Shown: positions 40,030-50,274 of the stretch, one piece after another
Position numbering within the stretch: the stretch's first letter is position 1
How the letters are laid out: the number at the start of each line of letters is the position of its first letter
Source: UBA10329 sp964500205
Lineage (GTDB): Bacteria > Bacteroidota > Bacteroidia > UBA10329
DNA: 64,000 nucleotides
Assembly (NCBI GenBank): GCA_964500205.1
Contig: CAZCNS010000012.1
Span: 67,774 to 131,773 of the forward strand
Direction of reading: 5' to 3'
Made by a program: the position numbers and the translations under genes
The notes under the pieces: model-generated
The model's input: only the letters and a program-made list of their open reading frames with translations
Database searches by the model: none
What the model was told of the DNA's origin: nothing

Positions 40030-41506
40030 GTATCCCTTATATGAAAGTACTGCCAAAAATTACCACCAAAACTTGGTATGTTGATGCCAGATGATTCAAG
40101 CGCATTTACAACTATTGGATTGAGTTTTTCTTTCACTGTCTCGCCCCTTGGTGCATCATCGACAAGATTCGTAATTTGAACTCCAGCAACTGAATATATT
40201 TTGTCCTGCCATGTTTTAGGCAGTCGGGTGCCGGAATACCACCCTGATTTGTTTGAGATAAAAATTTCTATATCAAATTTACTTTCGGCAACTTCAGTCC
40301 AATTGATAGTCACATCATAAGAACCCATAAACCATTCAACCCAAGAGTAATAATTTGGGATTCCAGATCCTTCTCCCGTGAATCGAAATCCCGTTGACTT
40401 ACCACTTACAGGTTTAGGGCCAAAAGGATTAGGTTTGTCTAAATCTGCGAGAAGGAAATTTCTCTTAACCTCTTGATAACTTACAGAATTTTTCAGGTCA
40501 GTGGAATAAGGACTCGCATCATCAAATTCGACTTCAACATCAGAAATCCATTTTGCTCCTTCAAATTCAGTTTTTGTTTCAAAAAACCAACACATATACA
40601 TAGCTTGCCAATCAGCGGTTAAACGTTGGTCGGATGGGAGTTCAGGTAATCTTACCCCAGAAAGTTTCTCTAAGATTTTTTTGAGCCTGTCATAAGGAGG
40701 TGTAAAATCAATTGGTGGAAATAGTGATTTCGAATACTCACTTGCTGGGACAAAATTTGATTTTCTTCTGAGAATCCTAAATAATATGGAGCAACAAATA
40801 ACTTATCCTCTTCATAGTAATAAGCAATTTCAGGTGGTTCAGAGATTCTTTTCGGATTGTAGGATCTTCCGTGTAACATATACGTTTGGATGCTCTTCTC
40901 TGCGGAAGCAATAATGGGCGTGGAATCCGCGTTATGCGTCTCAATAAACACATAATATCTTTTGACATTTTTTGACTGTACTACTGGTTTCCATTGATAG
41001 TACAGCCCCAATAGATTCCCCTTACCACCAATTCTTAGCTGCAATTCAGCATTAAAGACTGGTACGAAAGGTTCGTTGAAACTCGGCCTAAGCAGTAGTA
41101 AATATCTACAAAGCCAATGATCAATCCGTTTGGTTTTTGGATGCAGAATTGGGGTTATGGAAGGCGGTTTGAAATCCACGTTCTTAGACGGTGGAAAGAA
41201 TGGAGGAAATTTTATTCTCCTATTAGTGAAGTATTCGTCCAGCTTTTTATTCGAGTTCTCCAAATACTTTGCAGCAAGTTGTTTTGCTGCTTTGTCATCC
41301 TTTATAGTACAAGGGAACGCGGGCTCCGATAAAAGTCTATCCCCGTCTATGAATGTCAAATGACCCTGATCGTCAAATGAGAATCGCATATTCCCTACTT
41401 TACTATCGGTCATGCCAAACAAGGCATATCCAATAGCTCGTTCATTGCTCTTTAGGTCATTTAAGCCGACTTGTTCATATAGGTTAATGTCCTCCATATT
41501 TTTCAT
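40017..41506 (-). pseudogene. Large AT-rich gene of unknown family, split by a frameshift
   Basis: The upper frame (from ATG 41506) reads well to about 40760 (LFVAPYYLGF). The lower frame continues from there with SNFVPASEYSKSLFPPIDFT and PPYDRLKKILEKLSGVRLPE and runs to 40017. A single indel near 40750-40790 joins them into one product of about 495 residues. There is no signal peptide and no recognised domain. Base use is AT-rich against both neighbours, which suggests acquisition. The alternative, two separate genes, is less likely because the lower frame has no start until mid-domain. Confidence 0.55.
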
Positions 41507-41569
41507 TGGAATCCCAATTAAATCGGTGAATCGGATTGTCGGTCGTGAGGCTCAGGCCTGTCGATTATC

Positions 41570-42946
41570 TCAAATTATCGGCTGATCCAAGAACAACCTC
41601 GGGTGCCCCTCTGCGGTGGCCGAACGCTGCTTGAACTGTTGCAATTTCTCCTTGTCGTTGCAGATGATGAAGTAGGCATACTGGTCATCGAGGATGCTCT
41701 TGTAGATCTGCTTATAGGGATCGCCATCGTAGGTGCTGAGGAAGGTGACACCCACGCCATGTGCATCGCGGTAATGGAAACACAGGCCCTTCAACATTTT
41801 TGAGAAGGTTTTCGGGTCACCAACGCCCAACATCGGACGGAAGAATTTCTCCATCACCCCGCTGGCCTGCACGATCTTGAAAATGCCTTTCGGGTTCTTT
41901 ATCTCGAACTTGAGCCAATCGCCCCAGTTCATCGCCAGACACGCGGCCTTGACACTGCCATCTGAGTTGAGAATAGCGAATACACGGCTGCTTTTGCTGT
42001 AAGCTGTGAGTTTCCGTACGAAGTCGAGGAAGATGTCCACCGTGAGCAGGTGGTAGAACAGGAACTTGTGATGCTTCTCGTGCATCAGCCTGTAGTACTC
42101 GCGCAGCTTGGCCTCGTCATCGGTAATGTCCACACAATGGGCGAACTCGCTCTTGCTGCCATAGAAACGGTTCACCTTTGAATAGACGGTGAACGGCAAT
42201 CGCTCGTAATGCTCGCCATGGAACACCGAACTGCGGTGCAACGCCTCTTTGATGCTCTGATTCTCCTTGCCCATGCAGGCAAAGCAGAAATTCACCCCGT
42301 TCTTATACACCAGATGGTGCAGGATGGAGAACATCAACGAGAAGATCTTCTTCCTGCGATAGATCTTGTCGCCATTGACAATCTTCTCACTAACGCGGAG
42401 AATGTTATAGTAGTAGCCCTTCTCAATGCGCTCGTCACCATAAGGTTGGAAATCGAAGTTATTGGCGTGGATGTAGCCCGCGATGGTGTATTTGCGGCCT
42501 AAGCCCGTCTTGTCCTCCTTCTCGGGATGGATGGCCAGCACGATCTCTGCACGGTCGTTCACTGCCAGAATGCTTTCTGGGATGTTGTGGAACCAGCTCT
42601 GGAAGCTCATCTTGCCGCCACCCTGCTCGTTCTGATGGTTCTCACTCACAGCGATGACATCCTTGGCCTCGGTGATGAAGAACTCCTTGTCGGCATACAG
42701 CCCGAACTCCTTCATTATGCTGCTGATGTGCGGCATGTAGGTGATGTGAAAGGAGAGCAGCACCATGTCCTCCTCGAACACATCCTCGCTTTCCACCTCC
42801 GAACGCTCGATGTCAAAACGGAACTTCCCGCCTTCCATCCGGCCATTGCTGATATGGGCATAAGGCCTGCGCTTGGTGAACGCATCTGCGAACTCAGCAG
42901 CTTTTGGCTTGGAGATGGTCTTCTCGATGGTGGTGGTCTCTATCAT
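41570..42946 (-). CDS. Two-lobed GNAT-like acyltransferase candidate
   Basis: A protein of 458 residues, soluble, well conserved in style but not a family I can name. The C-terminal half (RVFAILNSDGSVKAACLAMN then SILDDQYAYFIICND) has the strand order and ending of GNAT acetyltransferases; the N-terminal half may be a second lobe. It follows the TetR gene by 78 bases. As the PKS in this locus lacks a release domain, an acyltransferase that offloads its product is a possible role; this is inference. Confidence 0.6.
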   Translation of the reverse strand: MIETTTIEKTISKPKAAEFADAFTKRRPYAHISNGRMEGGKFRFDIERSEVESEDVFEEDMVLLSFHITYMPHISSIMKEFGLYADKEFFITEAKDVIAVSENHQNEQGGGKMSFQSWFHNIPESILAVNDRAEIVLAIHPEKEDKTGLGRKYTIAGYIHANNFDFQPYGDERIEKGYYYNILRVSEKIVNGDKIYRRKKIFSLMFSILHHLVYKNGVNFCFACMGKENQSIKEALHRSSVFHGEHYERLPFTVYSKVNRFYGSKSEFAHCVDITDDEAKLREYYRLMHEKHHKFLFYHLLTVDIFLDFVRKLTAYSKSSRVFAILNSDGSVKAACLAMNWGDWLKFEIKNPKGIFKIVQASGVMEKFFRPMLGVGDPKTFSKMLKGLCFHYRDAHGVGVTFLSTYDGDPYKQIYKSILDDQYAYFIICNDKEKLQQFKQRSATAEGHPRLFLDQPII

Positions 42947-43024
42947 AACTTGTTTGATGGGAGGGTTTGGTATTGTTGCGGACGCTGCTTGGGGCGTTCC
43001 GCGGAACGCTCTTCCAATGATTTG

Positions 43025-43615
43025 TTAAGGCTTTTTCTCGGTGATGCTGCTCCACAGAGATTGTATTATGCTGTCCAGCATATCGTTCGTCATCTTAACT
43101 TTTTCCTGGTGTACAAGCTGGATGATGCTGATCATCGGGCCATATACCATGGCGAAAATGACATGCGTAGGCAGGCTCCGAAAACGGAAGTCCTCGCCAC
43201 CACTGCTCAAGATGTGTGCAATGGGGGATAGGATAATCGCACTCTCGTCCAGATAACTCTCCTTCATGTAGGAGGAATCGGAGTAGCGCTGCAGGAACTC
43301 GAATTCCACGCGGTGATGCACGTAGTAGGACGTCAGGGCTCGCACGATGGCGGCAAACTGCCCGTAGATGGTGGTCTCACCTCCGGCAATGCCCGATATG
43401 ATGATGCCGATGAGCTTCTCGCGCTGCTGGATGAACATCTCCTTGAAGAGATCCTCCTTGGTCTCGAAGTAGCGGTAGAGCGTGCCCATACCCACATTCG
43501 CCTCCTTGGCGATCAGGGCGGTGCTGGTGCCCTCGAAGCCATGTTTGGACACCAGTTCCAGCGTAGCCTCCATGATGGCCTGTCGCTTGTCTGATGTAAC
43601 TGCTGCTGTTGCCAT
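43025..43615 (-). CDS. TetR/AcrR-family regulator
   Basis: A protein of 196 residues. The HTH is STALIAKEANVGMGTLYRYF followed by ETKEDLF. The C-terminal ligand domain (YVHHRVEFEFLQRYSDSSY) is of the kind that binds acyl-type or hydrophobic ligands. It is the first gene ahead of the GNAT-like protein and is the natural candidate regulator of the PKS locus. Confidence 0.92.
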   Translation of the reverse strand: MATAAVTSDKRQAIMEATLELVSKHGFEGTSTALIAKEANVGMGTLYRYFETKEDLFKEMFIQQREKLIGIIISGIAGGETTIYGQFAAIVRALTSYYVHHRVEFEFLQRYSDSSYMKESYLDESAIILSPIAHILSSGGEDFRFRSLPTHVIFAMVYGPMISIIQLVHQEKVKMTNDMLDSIIQSLWSSITEKKP

Positions 43616-43829
43616 TCTTAACGGAGTGAGCGTTCACTCCGCAAAGGAACGGGTTATTGCACCACGCGGTGGTTGATGTTGGTCAAGGGTGGCTCACGCA
43701 GCCCCCCAAACTTCTTTGGCGACTGTTGGAAACACAGGGTGCATTGGCTGCAAAAACCTAAAAATAAACTATTTGTATTTTTGCCTAAGGTGTGCCTCGT
43801 GTGGAAAAGTCGCTCCTTTGAGGGGAGGC

Positions 43830-45659
43830 TCAGTTCCGTAGCACCTTGAATGCTGCTGTGCCTTCCGTCCCTGCAACTTTCAGAGTGTAGATTCCAGCCG
43901 GAATGCCCTCAGGACTTACTGTCACGCGTCCATTCTCAGAGCTTATGAGTAGCACACTCCTTCCTGAGATGTCCATCATGACCATATCGAAATTCGAGGT
44001 TCCGGTGACCCAAAGAGGCCCTTCTCCACGCGCGAAGGCATCTGATGAGCGCAATTGAAACTTGACCGATTGGGAAGAAGTGCTCGCTATGCCGACCTCG
44101 GCAGGCAGTAACCCACGGTTGTACATGTGTGTGAAGATGGGGGAGAAGTGTGCACCATCGAAGAGCAGCGTGTCGGCCTGAAGGAACAGCACAGCCGCCT
44201 GTGGCATGGTCATCCCCTGAGAGAAGCTGTAAGCGGCCTGCATCATGATGGCATCGGTGGCCTCTCGTCCTATATCGTTCCAAATCTGCATCAGCGTGGC
44301 CGACCAGATGGGAGCGTCCCTGTAAATGTTGTTGTCAAGGTCTTCAGGGTAATGCTTGTCGCTGACGGTGCTACGGCCGTCCCAGAACTCGTTGTGCCCG
44401 TCCCAATTGAAAACATCCTCCCAACGGAAAGGGTTGATGGCCCGCGAATAACTTGATGCGAAGTAATCACCGATGGCCTCGTCTAAGGCCCTGCGCTGCG
44501 TTCCTACATTGGTGCCCGGTGCGGCACTGTGCATAATCGCGTGGCCATACTCATGGATGATGACATCGGCATCCTCGGCATCGTCCACACCTCCATTGCC
44601 AAAGGCCAATGATGGCGGATTCATTCCCGAATTGAACTGCGAGTTGTCAGTTCCGTTAAGTGCATGAGCATCCACTTGCACGGCATAGTTCATCAACTCA
44701 TCGAAACCGAGGCTCCGGATGTGGTCTCTGAAACGGGTGATATGATAGACCGCATTGCACTCCTCGAATTCGCGTTCTGACCTGGTATGATTGAATATGT
44801 TATCAGATGAGACCGTCTCCTCGGTTGTCGGTGCCGAGAAGTCGGTGATTGTAACCGCGCTATTGCGCAGGTGGAAAATGCCATCATCGTAGGTTACTGT
44901 AACCTGCACTGGCATCCGTTCCGCGTTCAGTTCCAGGATGTCGGTGTCATCTTGGTCTGCGTATGGAATACCGTAGGTTTCTCCTGCTGATGTGAGTGGG
45001 TCCGGATTGAACACCCACATGGTCACAACGCTGTCCTTGGGCTCTGCGGCATAAGTGATGAGGTCATTCTGATAGATGACCCTCACATCGCTGTTAAGGA
45101 CCATTTCGTAGTACCGGTCAGTGTGCTCCAAAACCTCCAGTCGGATGCAGGGTAGGATTTTTTCCCCGTCCCAGAAATAAGTCTCCTCCAGCGAGTAGTG
45201 GTCAAGCAGGCCATTGTCCTTGTGCTGATAATGCACTGCCATACCCGCATGGTACGCGTCATGAGATGGAAAAACAGTCTCCGAGTCCTCGGGCACCTTG
45301 ACCGTGTGGTCCATAATGCTCAGCACCCTGCCATCATTTCCAACATTGATTTTCACCGTTCCCCTGAAAACCTTTCTGTCCTGAAAAGTCTGTGCAAACT
45401 GGTAATGAAGTGCTTTGGGGCTTCTCCTGAAGTGTTCGAGTCGAAGTCCCGAGCCTTCTACGGTCAGGTTGGCAACGCTTTCCAGGAGAAGGTGCTTAAT
45501 TGCTGAAGTATCCAATCCAATGATTGGATGGATGTCCGACATCGTAACTTCCTTTAAATCAATGGGATGTTTGACGAAATCATCAGCTACCCATGCCTTC
45601 TGTGCCATGGTGAACTGCGACCAGGTAGTTGTGAGGAGTAGTGCCAGCCATTTACGCAT
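43830..45659 (-). CDS. T9SS-secreted zinc metalloprotease (M4/M36-like)
   Basis: About 609 residues from ATG 45659, where a signal peptide starts (MRKWLALLLTTTWSQFTMAQ). An FTP-type propeptide follows (QDRKVFRGTVKINVGNDGRV). The zinc site is VIIHEYGHAIMH with the third ligand in LDEAIGDYFASSY, as in M36 fungalysins. The C-terminus is a type A T9SS sorting domain (GIPAGIYTLKVAGTEG). A secreted protease activated by propeptide removal. Upstream in-frame codons lack signal character and were excluded. Confidence 0.9.
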   Translation of the reverse strand: MRKWLALLLTTTWSQFTMAQKAWVADDFVKHPIDLKEVTMSDIHPIIGLDTSAIKHLLLESVANLTVEGSGLRLEHFRRSPKALHYQFAQTFQDRKVFRGTVKINVGNDGRVLSIMDHTVKVPEDSETVFPSHDAYHAGMAVHYQHKDNGLLDHYSLEETYFWDGEKILPCIRLEVLEHTDRYYEMVLNSDVRVIYQNDLITYAAEPKDSVVTMWVFNPDPLTSAGETYGIPYADQDDTDILELNAERMPVQVTVTYDDGIFHLRNSAVTITDFSAPTTEETVSSDNIFNHTRSEREFEECNAVYHITRFRDHIRSLGFDELMNYAVQVDAHALNGTDNSQFNSGMNPPSLAFGNGGVDDAEDADVIIHEYGHAIMHSAAPGTNVGTQRRALDEAIGDYFASSYSRAINPFRWEDVFNWDGHNEFWDGRSTVSDKHYPEDLDNNIYRDAPIWSATLMQIWNDIGREATDAIMMQAAYSFSQGMTMPQAAVLFLQADTLLFDGAHFSPIFTHMYNRGLLPAEVGIASTSSQSVKFQLRSSDAFARGEGPLWVTGTSNFDMVMMDISGRSVLLISSENGRVTVSPEGIPAGIYTLKVAGTEGTAAFKVLRN

Positions 45660-45941
45660 GATGCAAATGTACCGGTAGGAAGATGATCCATCGAATAGCA
45701 TCAAGTTGTTTTGCGGGTATTGATATCGGTTTTGGAGATGAAACTCCCAGAGAGCAGATTTCGCGTGTCGGTGCAGTTGCGCGACAACAGAAATCATTTT
45801 CTCTAAGGAAAAGTGTTTGGATTGAGTGACATGGATCGCAATTATTGCGCGGCAGTTTGTTTTCCTTATGGCGAATGTTGGACGTTGACTTCCTGTGTTT
45901 AACAAGTGCTTGCGACTCTGCGTCTCGCGTGGTAATTCTTT

Positions 45942-45949
45942 TAATTTTG
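45942..45949 (+). promoter_or_regulatory. Promoter -7 box of the PorE-like operon
   Basis: TAATTTTG fits TAnnTTTG, about 33 bases before the GTG at 45982. It argues against starts upstream of 45950. The rest of 45660-45981 is the divergent upstream region of the protease gene; I see nothing else in it. Confidence 0.5.
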
Positions 45950-45981
45950 GCCGCGTAGGTCAAAGCAGAAAACTTCATCCC

Positions 45982-48900
45982 GTGCGTTTGTTCCGATTGC
46001 TACTTCCCTTTGTTCTCGAGAATACCAGAAGTTGGGTGTTGGTCGTTCTACCGATATTCATGGGGCTTCCTGTCGCGTCCCAGAACTTTGGTGACTCCAA
46101 GTACAAGCAGAACTTCAGCAAGGCGGACGGACACATAGTGAATGGCGCTTTTCTGAAGGCACTTCCTCTCGTGGAGGAACTACATTCTGCGGATTCCAGC
46201 ATCGCGAACCTCAACTATATGCTTGGGCTATGCCACCTCAGTGGCACTCGCAATTATGATAAGGCCATACACTATCTCGAGAAGGCCACCAAAGGCGTCA
46301 CGAAGGATTTTGGTGAAGGCAGTTGGAAGGAGAAACGGGCTCCGGGTATCACTTACCTGTATCTCGGACGAGCTTATCACTACTCGGGCGATTACGAGAA
46401 AGCAGTAGGCAATTATTACAACTACAGGTCGTTCATCGATATTGATGATGTGGTCACCTACAATCAGGTTCGCATGGTCATCAAGCACGCAGAGTATGCC
46501 ATGGAGCTAACTAAGACTCCGATCGATATCGATATCAAGAACCTCGGGCCGACCATCAACAGTTCCTATCCTGATTATGCACCGATCATCTCTACCGATA
46601 GCGAACACCTCATTTTCACCTCTCGCAGGCAAGGTGGTATGACGGAGGAGAAGGATAAGGATGGGTCCTTTTTCGATGATGTTTATATCAGTAGGCAGAA
46701 GGCGGATGAAGGTTGGGGCAAACCATCCTTGATGCCGCCACCGATAAATACCAATGGCCATGACGCGGCTATCGGATTGGGCCCAGATGGGCAGACACTC
46801 TTTCTGTATAAAGATGATAACGGGGTCGGAAACATCTACTTCAGTGAGCTCAATGGTGGCGAATGGTCAGTTCCTGCCACAATGGGGGGTGACATAAATA
46901 CGTCCAACTGGGAAACGCACATCTCTGTCTCGCCCGAGAACGACATGTTGGTTTTCACATCGAACAGGTCAGGTGGTTATGGCGGCCGGGATCTTTGGTT
47001 CAGTCTTAAGCTTCCTGATGGGTCCTGGGGTCTGGCTCAGAATATGGGCAGTGTGGTGAATACACCTTTCGAGGAAGAATCGCCTTTTCTTGCCTTCGAT
47101 GGCCGCACTTTGTTTTTTAGCTCGCAGGGACATACATCCATGGGGGGATTCGATATCTTCAAGTCAGAGTTTGTGGATGGTGCGTGGGGTGAGCCACGAA
47201 ATCTCGGCTATCCGCTCAATACAGCAGAGGATGACATCTTCTTCATTCTTGCAGCCGATGGCACGACTGCCTATTTTAGTTCAAGTCGTTCTGGAGGTGT
47301 AGGAAGTACTGACATTTACACTGTTGAGATGCCTGCTGCCATTGGTTCTCCCATGGCCGTGCTAAGAGGTGATATGGTAGTTCCGGCCAATGATTACGTG
47401 AACCTAAAGTCGCAGATCACAGTGACAGATGCGACCGGGGCTGAGGTGGGTCTGTACCGACCCAATCCAAACACAGGCAGATATGTGCTTCTCGTCACGC
47501 CAGGAATGGATTATTCCATCACCTACTCGGTTCAAGGATACGACCCCGTCACCAATGTGGTATCGGTCTCTTCGGAGAAAGATTTGGGGCAGCTGAATCG
47601 CCCTGTTGACCTTGACAGAATTGTGTTTGGTGAGGAATTGCTTACCCTGCAGGAGTTGAAACGGCAAGACGAGGAAGCTGCGGCAAAGGCCACTGAACTG
47701 GCGCTCAAGCGAGAGCAACAACTGGCAGCTGAGAGTCGGAAACAGGAGGAAGCAGCAGAATTGCGTGAGCGCATGGAGGCGCTGGAGCAGAGCAAAAAGG
47801 AGGAGGTTGCCATGGCAGAGCAAATGGCCAAGGCTGAGGCGGATAAGGCGAGGGAACTGAAAATTCAGGCGGAGGAGGAAGCGCGGAAGGCAGCGGAGTT
47901 GCTATCAAGGCAGCAGGCAGAGGAGGAATCCCGTTTGGCACAAGAGCAGCGTGCTGCACAAGAGGCAGTGGCTAAGGCCGAGGAAGAAGCACGTAAGTCA
48001 GCCGAGGCACTTGCCAAGCAGCAGGAAGAGGAGGAATCGCGACTGGCCCAAGAGCGTGCTGCGCAAAAGGCTGCTGCGAAAGCGGAGGAGGAAGCACGGC
48101 AGGCAGCAGAGTTGCTAGCAAGGCAGCAGGAAGAGGAGGAATCCCGTCTGGCCAAAGAGCGTGCTGCACAAGAGGCTGCTGCCAAAGCGCAGGAAGAAGC
48201 ACGTAAGTCAGCTGAGGCACTTGCCAAGCAGCAGGCAGAGGAGGAATCCCGCCTCGCCCAAGAGCGCGCTGCGCAAGAGGCTGCTGCGAAAGCGGAGGAG
48301 GAAGCTCGGAAGGCAGCGGAGTTACAGTCAAGGCAGCAGGCAGAGGAGGAATCCCGCCTCGCCCAAGAGCGCGCTGCGCAAGAGGCTNNNNNNNNNNNNN
48401 NNNNNNNNNNNNNNNNNNNNNNNNNNNNNNNNNNNNNNNNNNNNNNNNNNNNNNNNNNNNNNNNNNNNNNNNNNNNNNNNNNNNNNNGCAGCAGGCAGAG
48501 GAGGAATCCCGCCTCGCCCAAGAGCGCGCTGCGCAAGAGGCTGCTGCGAAAGCGGAGGAGGAAGCTCGGAAGGCAGCGGAGTTACAGTCAAGGCAGCAGG
48601 CAGAGGAGGAACTTTTGTCCCAAGAGCAGCTTGCTGCACAAGAGGCAGCGGCTAAGGCCGAGGAAGAGGCAAGGAAGACGGCTGAGGCTCTTGCCGAGCA
48701 GCAGAAAGTGGAGGCGAGTTCTTCTCCGTCAGAAAGAGACTTGGGTTCAGAGGACTTGGAAGAAACGGATGAGTCATTGGAAAATGACCCCGATGCAGCC
48801 CGAAGATTGGCACTGCAGCAACGGCTCCTAGAGTTGCGTCAGAGAAAGCAAGAGATGGTAAAAGAAATTGTCTCTGACGATAATTCGATGAACACTGTTA

Positions 48901-50171
48901 ATGAGGAGTTGCCCTCGAAGGAAGGAGAAAGCAAGGAGGATGAAGCTCGTGTGAAGGCACTTGACGAAGCAAGGCAGGCAGCCGAACTATTGGCAAAACA
49001 GGAGGAGCAGGAGCGTGAAGCGCAATTGAAAATGGCTGAGGAATCTGCTGCAAAGGCCGCTCAGGAAGCAGAGGCACGTAAACAGGAGAAGGAAGCGTCC
49101 AGGTTGGCTCAGGAAGCTGCTGATGCAGCAAAGAGCGAAGAAAGGGAGGCAGCTCTAGCGGCAGAAAAAGCACGATTCGAGGAGGAACAGAGGATAAAAG
49201 CCGAGAAGGCGCGTTTGAGGGCCGAGGAGCAGGAGCGTCAGGCTGAGGCAAGAGCGGCTAAGGAGGCGGAAGAACGTAAGCGGTTAGAGGAGGAAAAAGC
49301 ACTTGCAGCGAGATACCCCACACTGCGCAGAGGGTCAAAAGGTGAGAAGGTATCGGAGTTACAATCGCTACTTGGCTTGAAACCAGATGGAGTTTTCGGT
49401 CATGGAACCCAGGCGTTAGTAATGGAATTGCAGAAAAAGATGGGTCTTAATGCCGATGGAGTAGTGGGTAGGGCTACTTGGGAGGAGATCGAGAGCCGGA
49501 AATATCAGCTGGTGACGTTGCTTCGTCCTGCAGAAACTAAGGTCGAAGAAGATGCGCGTAAGCAGCCTGAGAAGGATGTGATGACCGACAGAGAGAAAGA
49601 ACGTCTGGCAGCGGAAAACGAGGCGCTGAAACGAAAGCTTGAAGAAGTGAATGCCAAGTTGGAAACCATAATCGTCACACTTAGTGAACTCCAATCCGAA
49701 TTGGGTGACCGAGGTAGTCTTGATGAGCAGACAGCAGATGCTTTGAGAAGCGGTAGGAAGTTGATTCTTCAGAATATCCTGTTCGATTATAACAAGGCCC
49801 GACTAAGAGGTTCATCTGAGAAAGAGTTGGACAGACTTGCCCGCTTTATGCGAGACAATGAAGAGATTGAGATTACCGTAGCAGGACATACTGATGCGAA
49901 AGGCGATCCAGATTACAACTTACGTCTGTCGCGCTCACGAGCCCAGGCAGTTGTGAATTATGTGGTAAGCAAAGGTGTAGACAGCTCTCGACTGGCATAT
50001 GTTGGCTATGGTGACAAGTATCCAGTGGCTCGGAATCTTCTAGAATCAGGCGAGGATAACCCACTTGGTAGACAACTGAATCGGAGAATCGAGATAAGTG
50101 TCACCGGTGGCAATGCAGACCTAATTGAGGTTGAAGAACTGACGGTGCCTGAGGATTTGAAGTTAAAATGA
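45982..50171 (+). CDS. PorE-like envelope protein 1: TPR, PD40, coiled coil, PG-binding, OmpA
   Basis: The gene crosses a 100-N gap. GTG 45982 is preferred because of the promoter box; a hydrophobic export segment follows (WVLVVLPIFMGLPVASQ). N-terminal TPRs are followed by PD40 propeller repeats with GHTSMGGFDIFKSEF, a CRD-like domain (GLYRPNPNTGRYVLLVTPG), a long Glu/Ala/Arg coiled coil of 35-residue repeats, a peptidoglycan-binding-1 domain (LRRGSKGEKVSELQSLLGLK), and a C-terminal OmpA domain (AGHTDAKGDPDYNLRLSRSR). It should link an outer-membrane-side propeller to the cell wall. PorE in the T9SS has TPR-PD40-CRD-OmpA order but no such stalk. Confidence 0.88.
47868..48670 (+). repeat. 105-bp tandem repeats (35-residue coiled-coil units)
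   Basis: Units of 105 bp encode KAEEEARxxAEL/ALxxQQ then EEESRLAQERAAQEAAA. Seven or more copies are visible around the N gap. Near-identical copies on both sides of the gap explain why assembly broke here. Confidence 0.85.
48388..48487. other. Assembly gap of 100 N
   Basis: A placeholder of fixed size, not a measured length. The left edge ends on a codon boundary and the right edge resumes at a third codon base, so the true gap is 2 modulo 3. Fifty missing bases plus any number of 105-bp repeats would restore both frame and repeat phase. Confidence 0.95.
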
Positions 50172-50274
50172 TGGAGTCCGTGCTAAACAAGAAAATCCTA
50201 CATTGCGCAAGCGAAGGCTACGTGATTCACTTAGCTTCATTCGTTACGCTCGGTGTTGGACAGGCGACAATCAA

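Noticed and set aside
43744..43783. Possible plus-strand promoter (TATTTTTG at 43776) with no gene after it
   Set aside because: The -33 element is not at a fitting distance and only the 3' end of the opposite-strand protease gene follows. It may be a chance match in AT-rich DNA.
47868..48670. Regular repeats that could suggest a CRISPR array
   Set aside because: The unit is 105 bp with no spacers and translates into a continuous coiled coil in frame with the gene.
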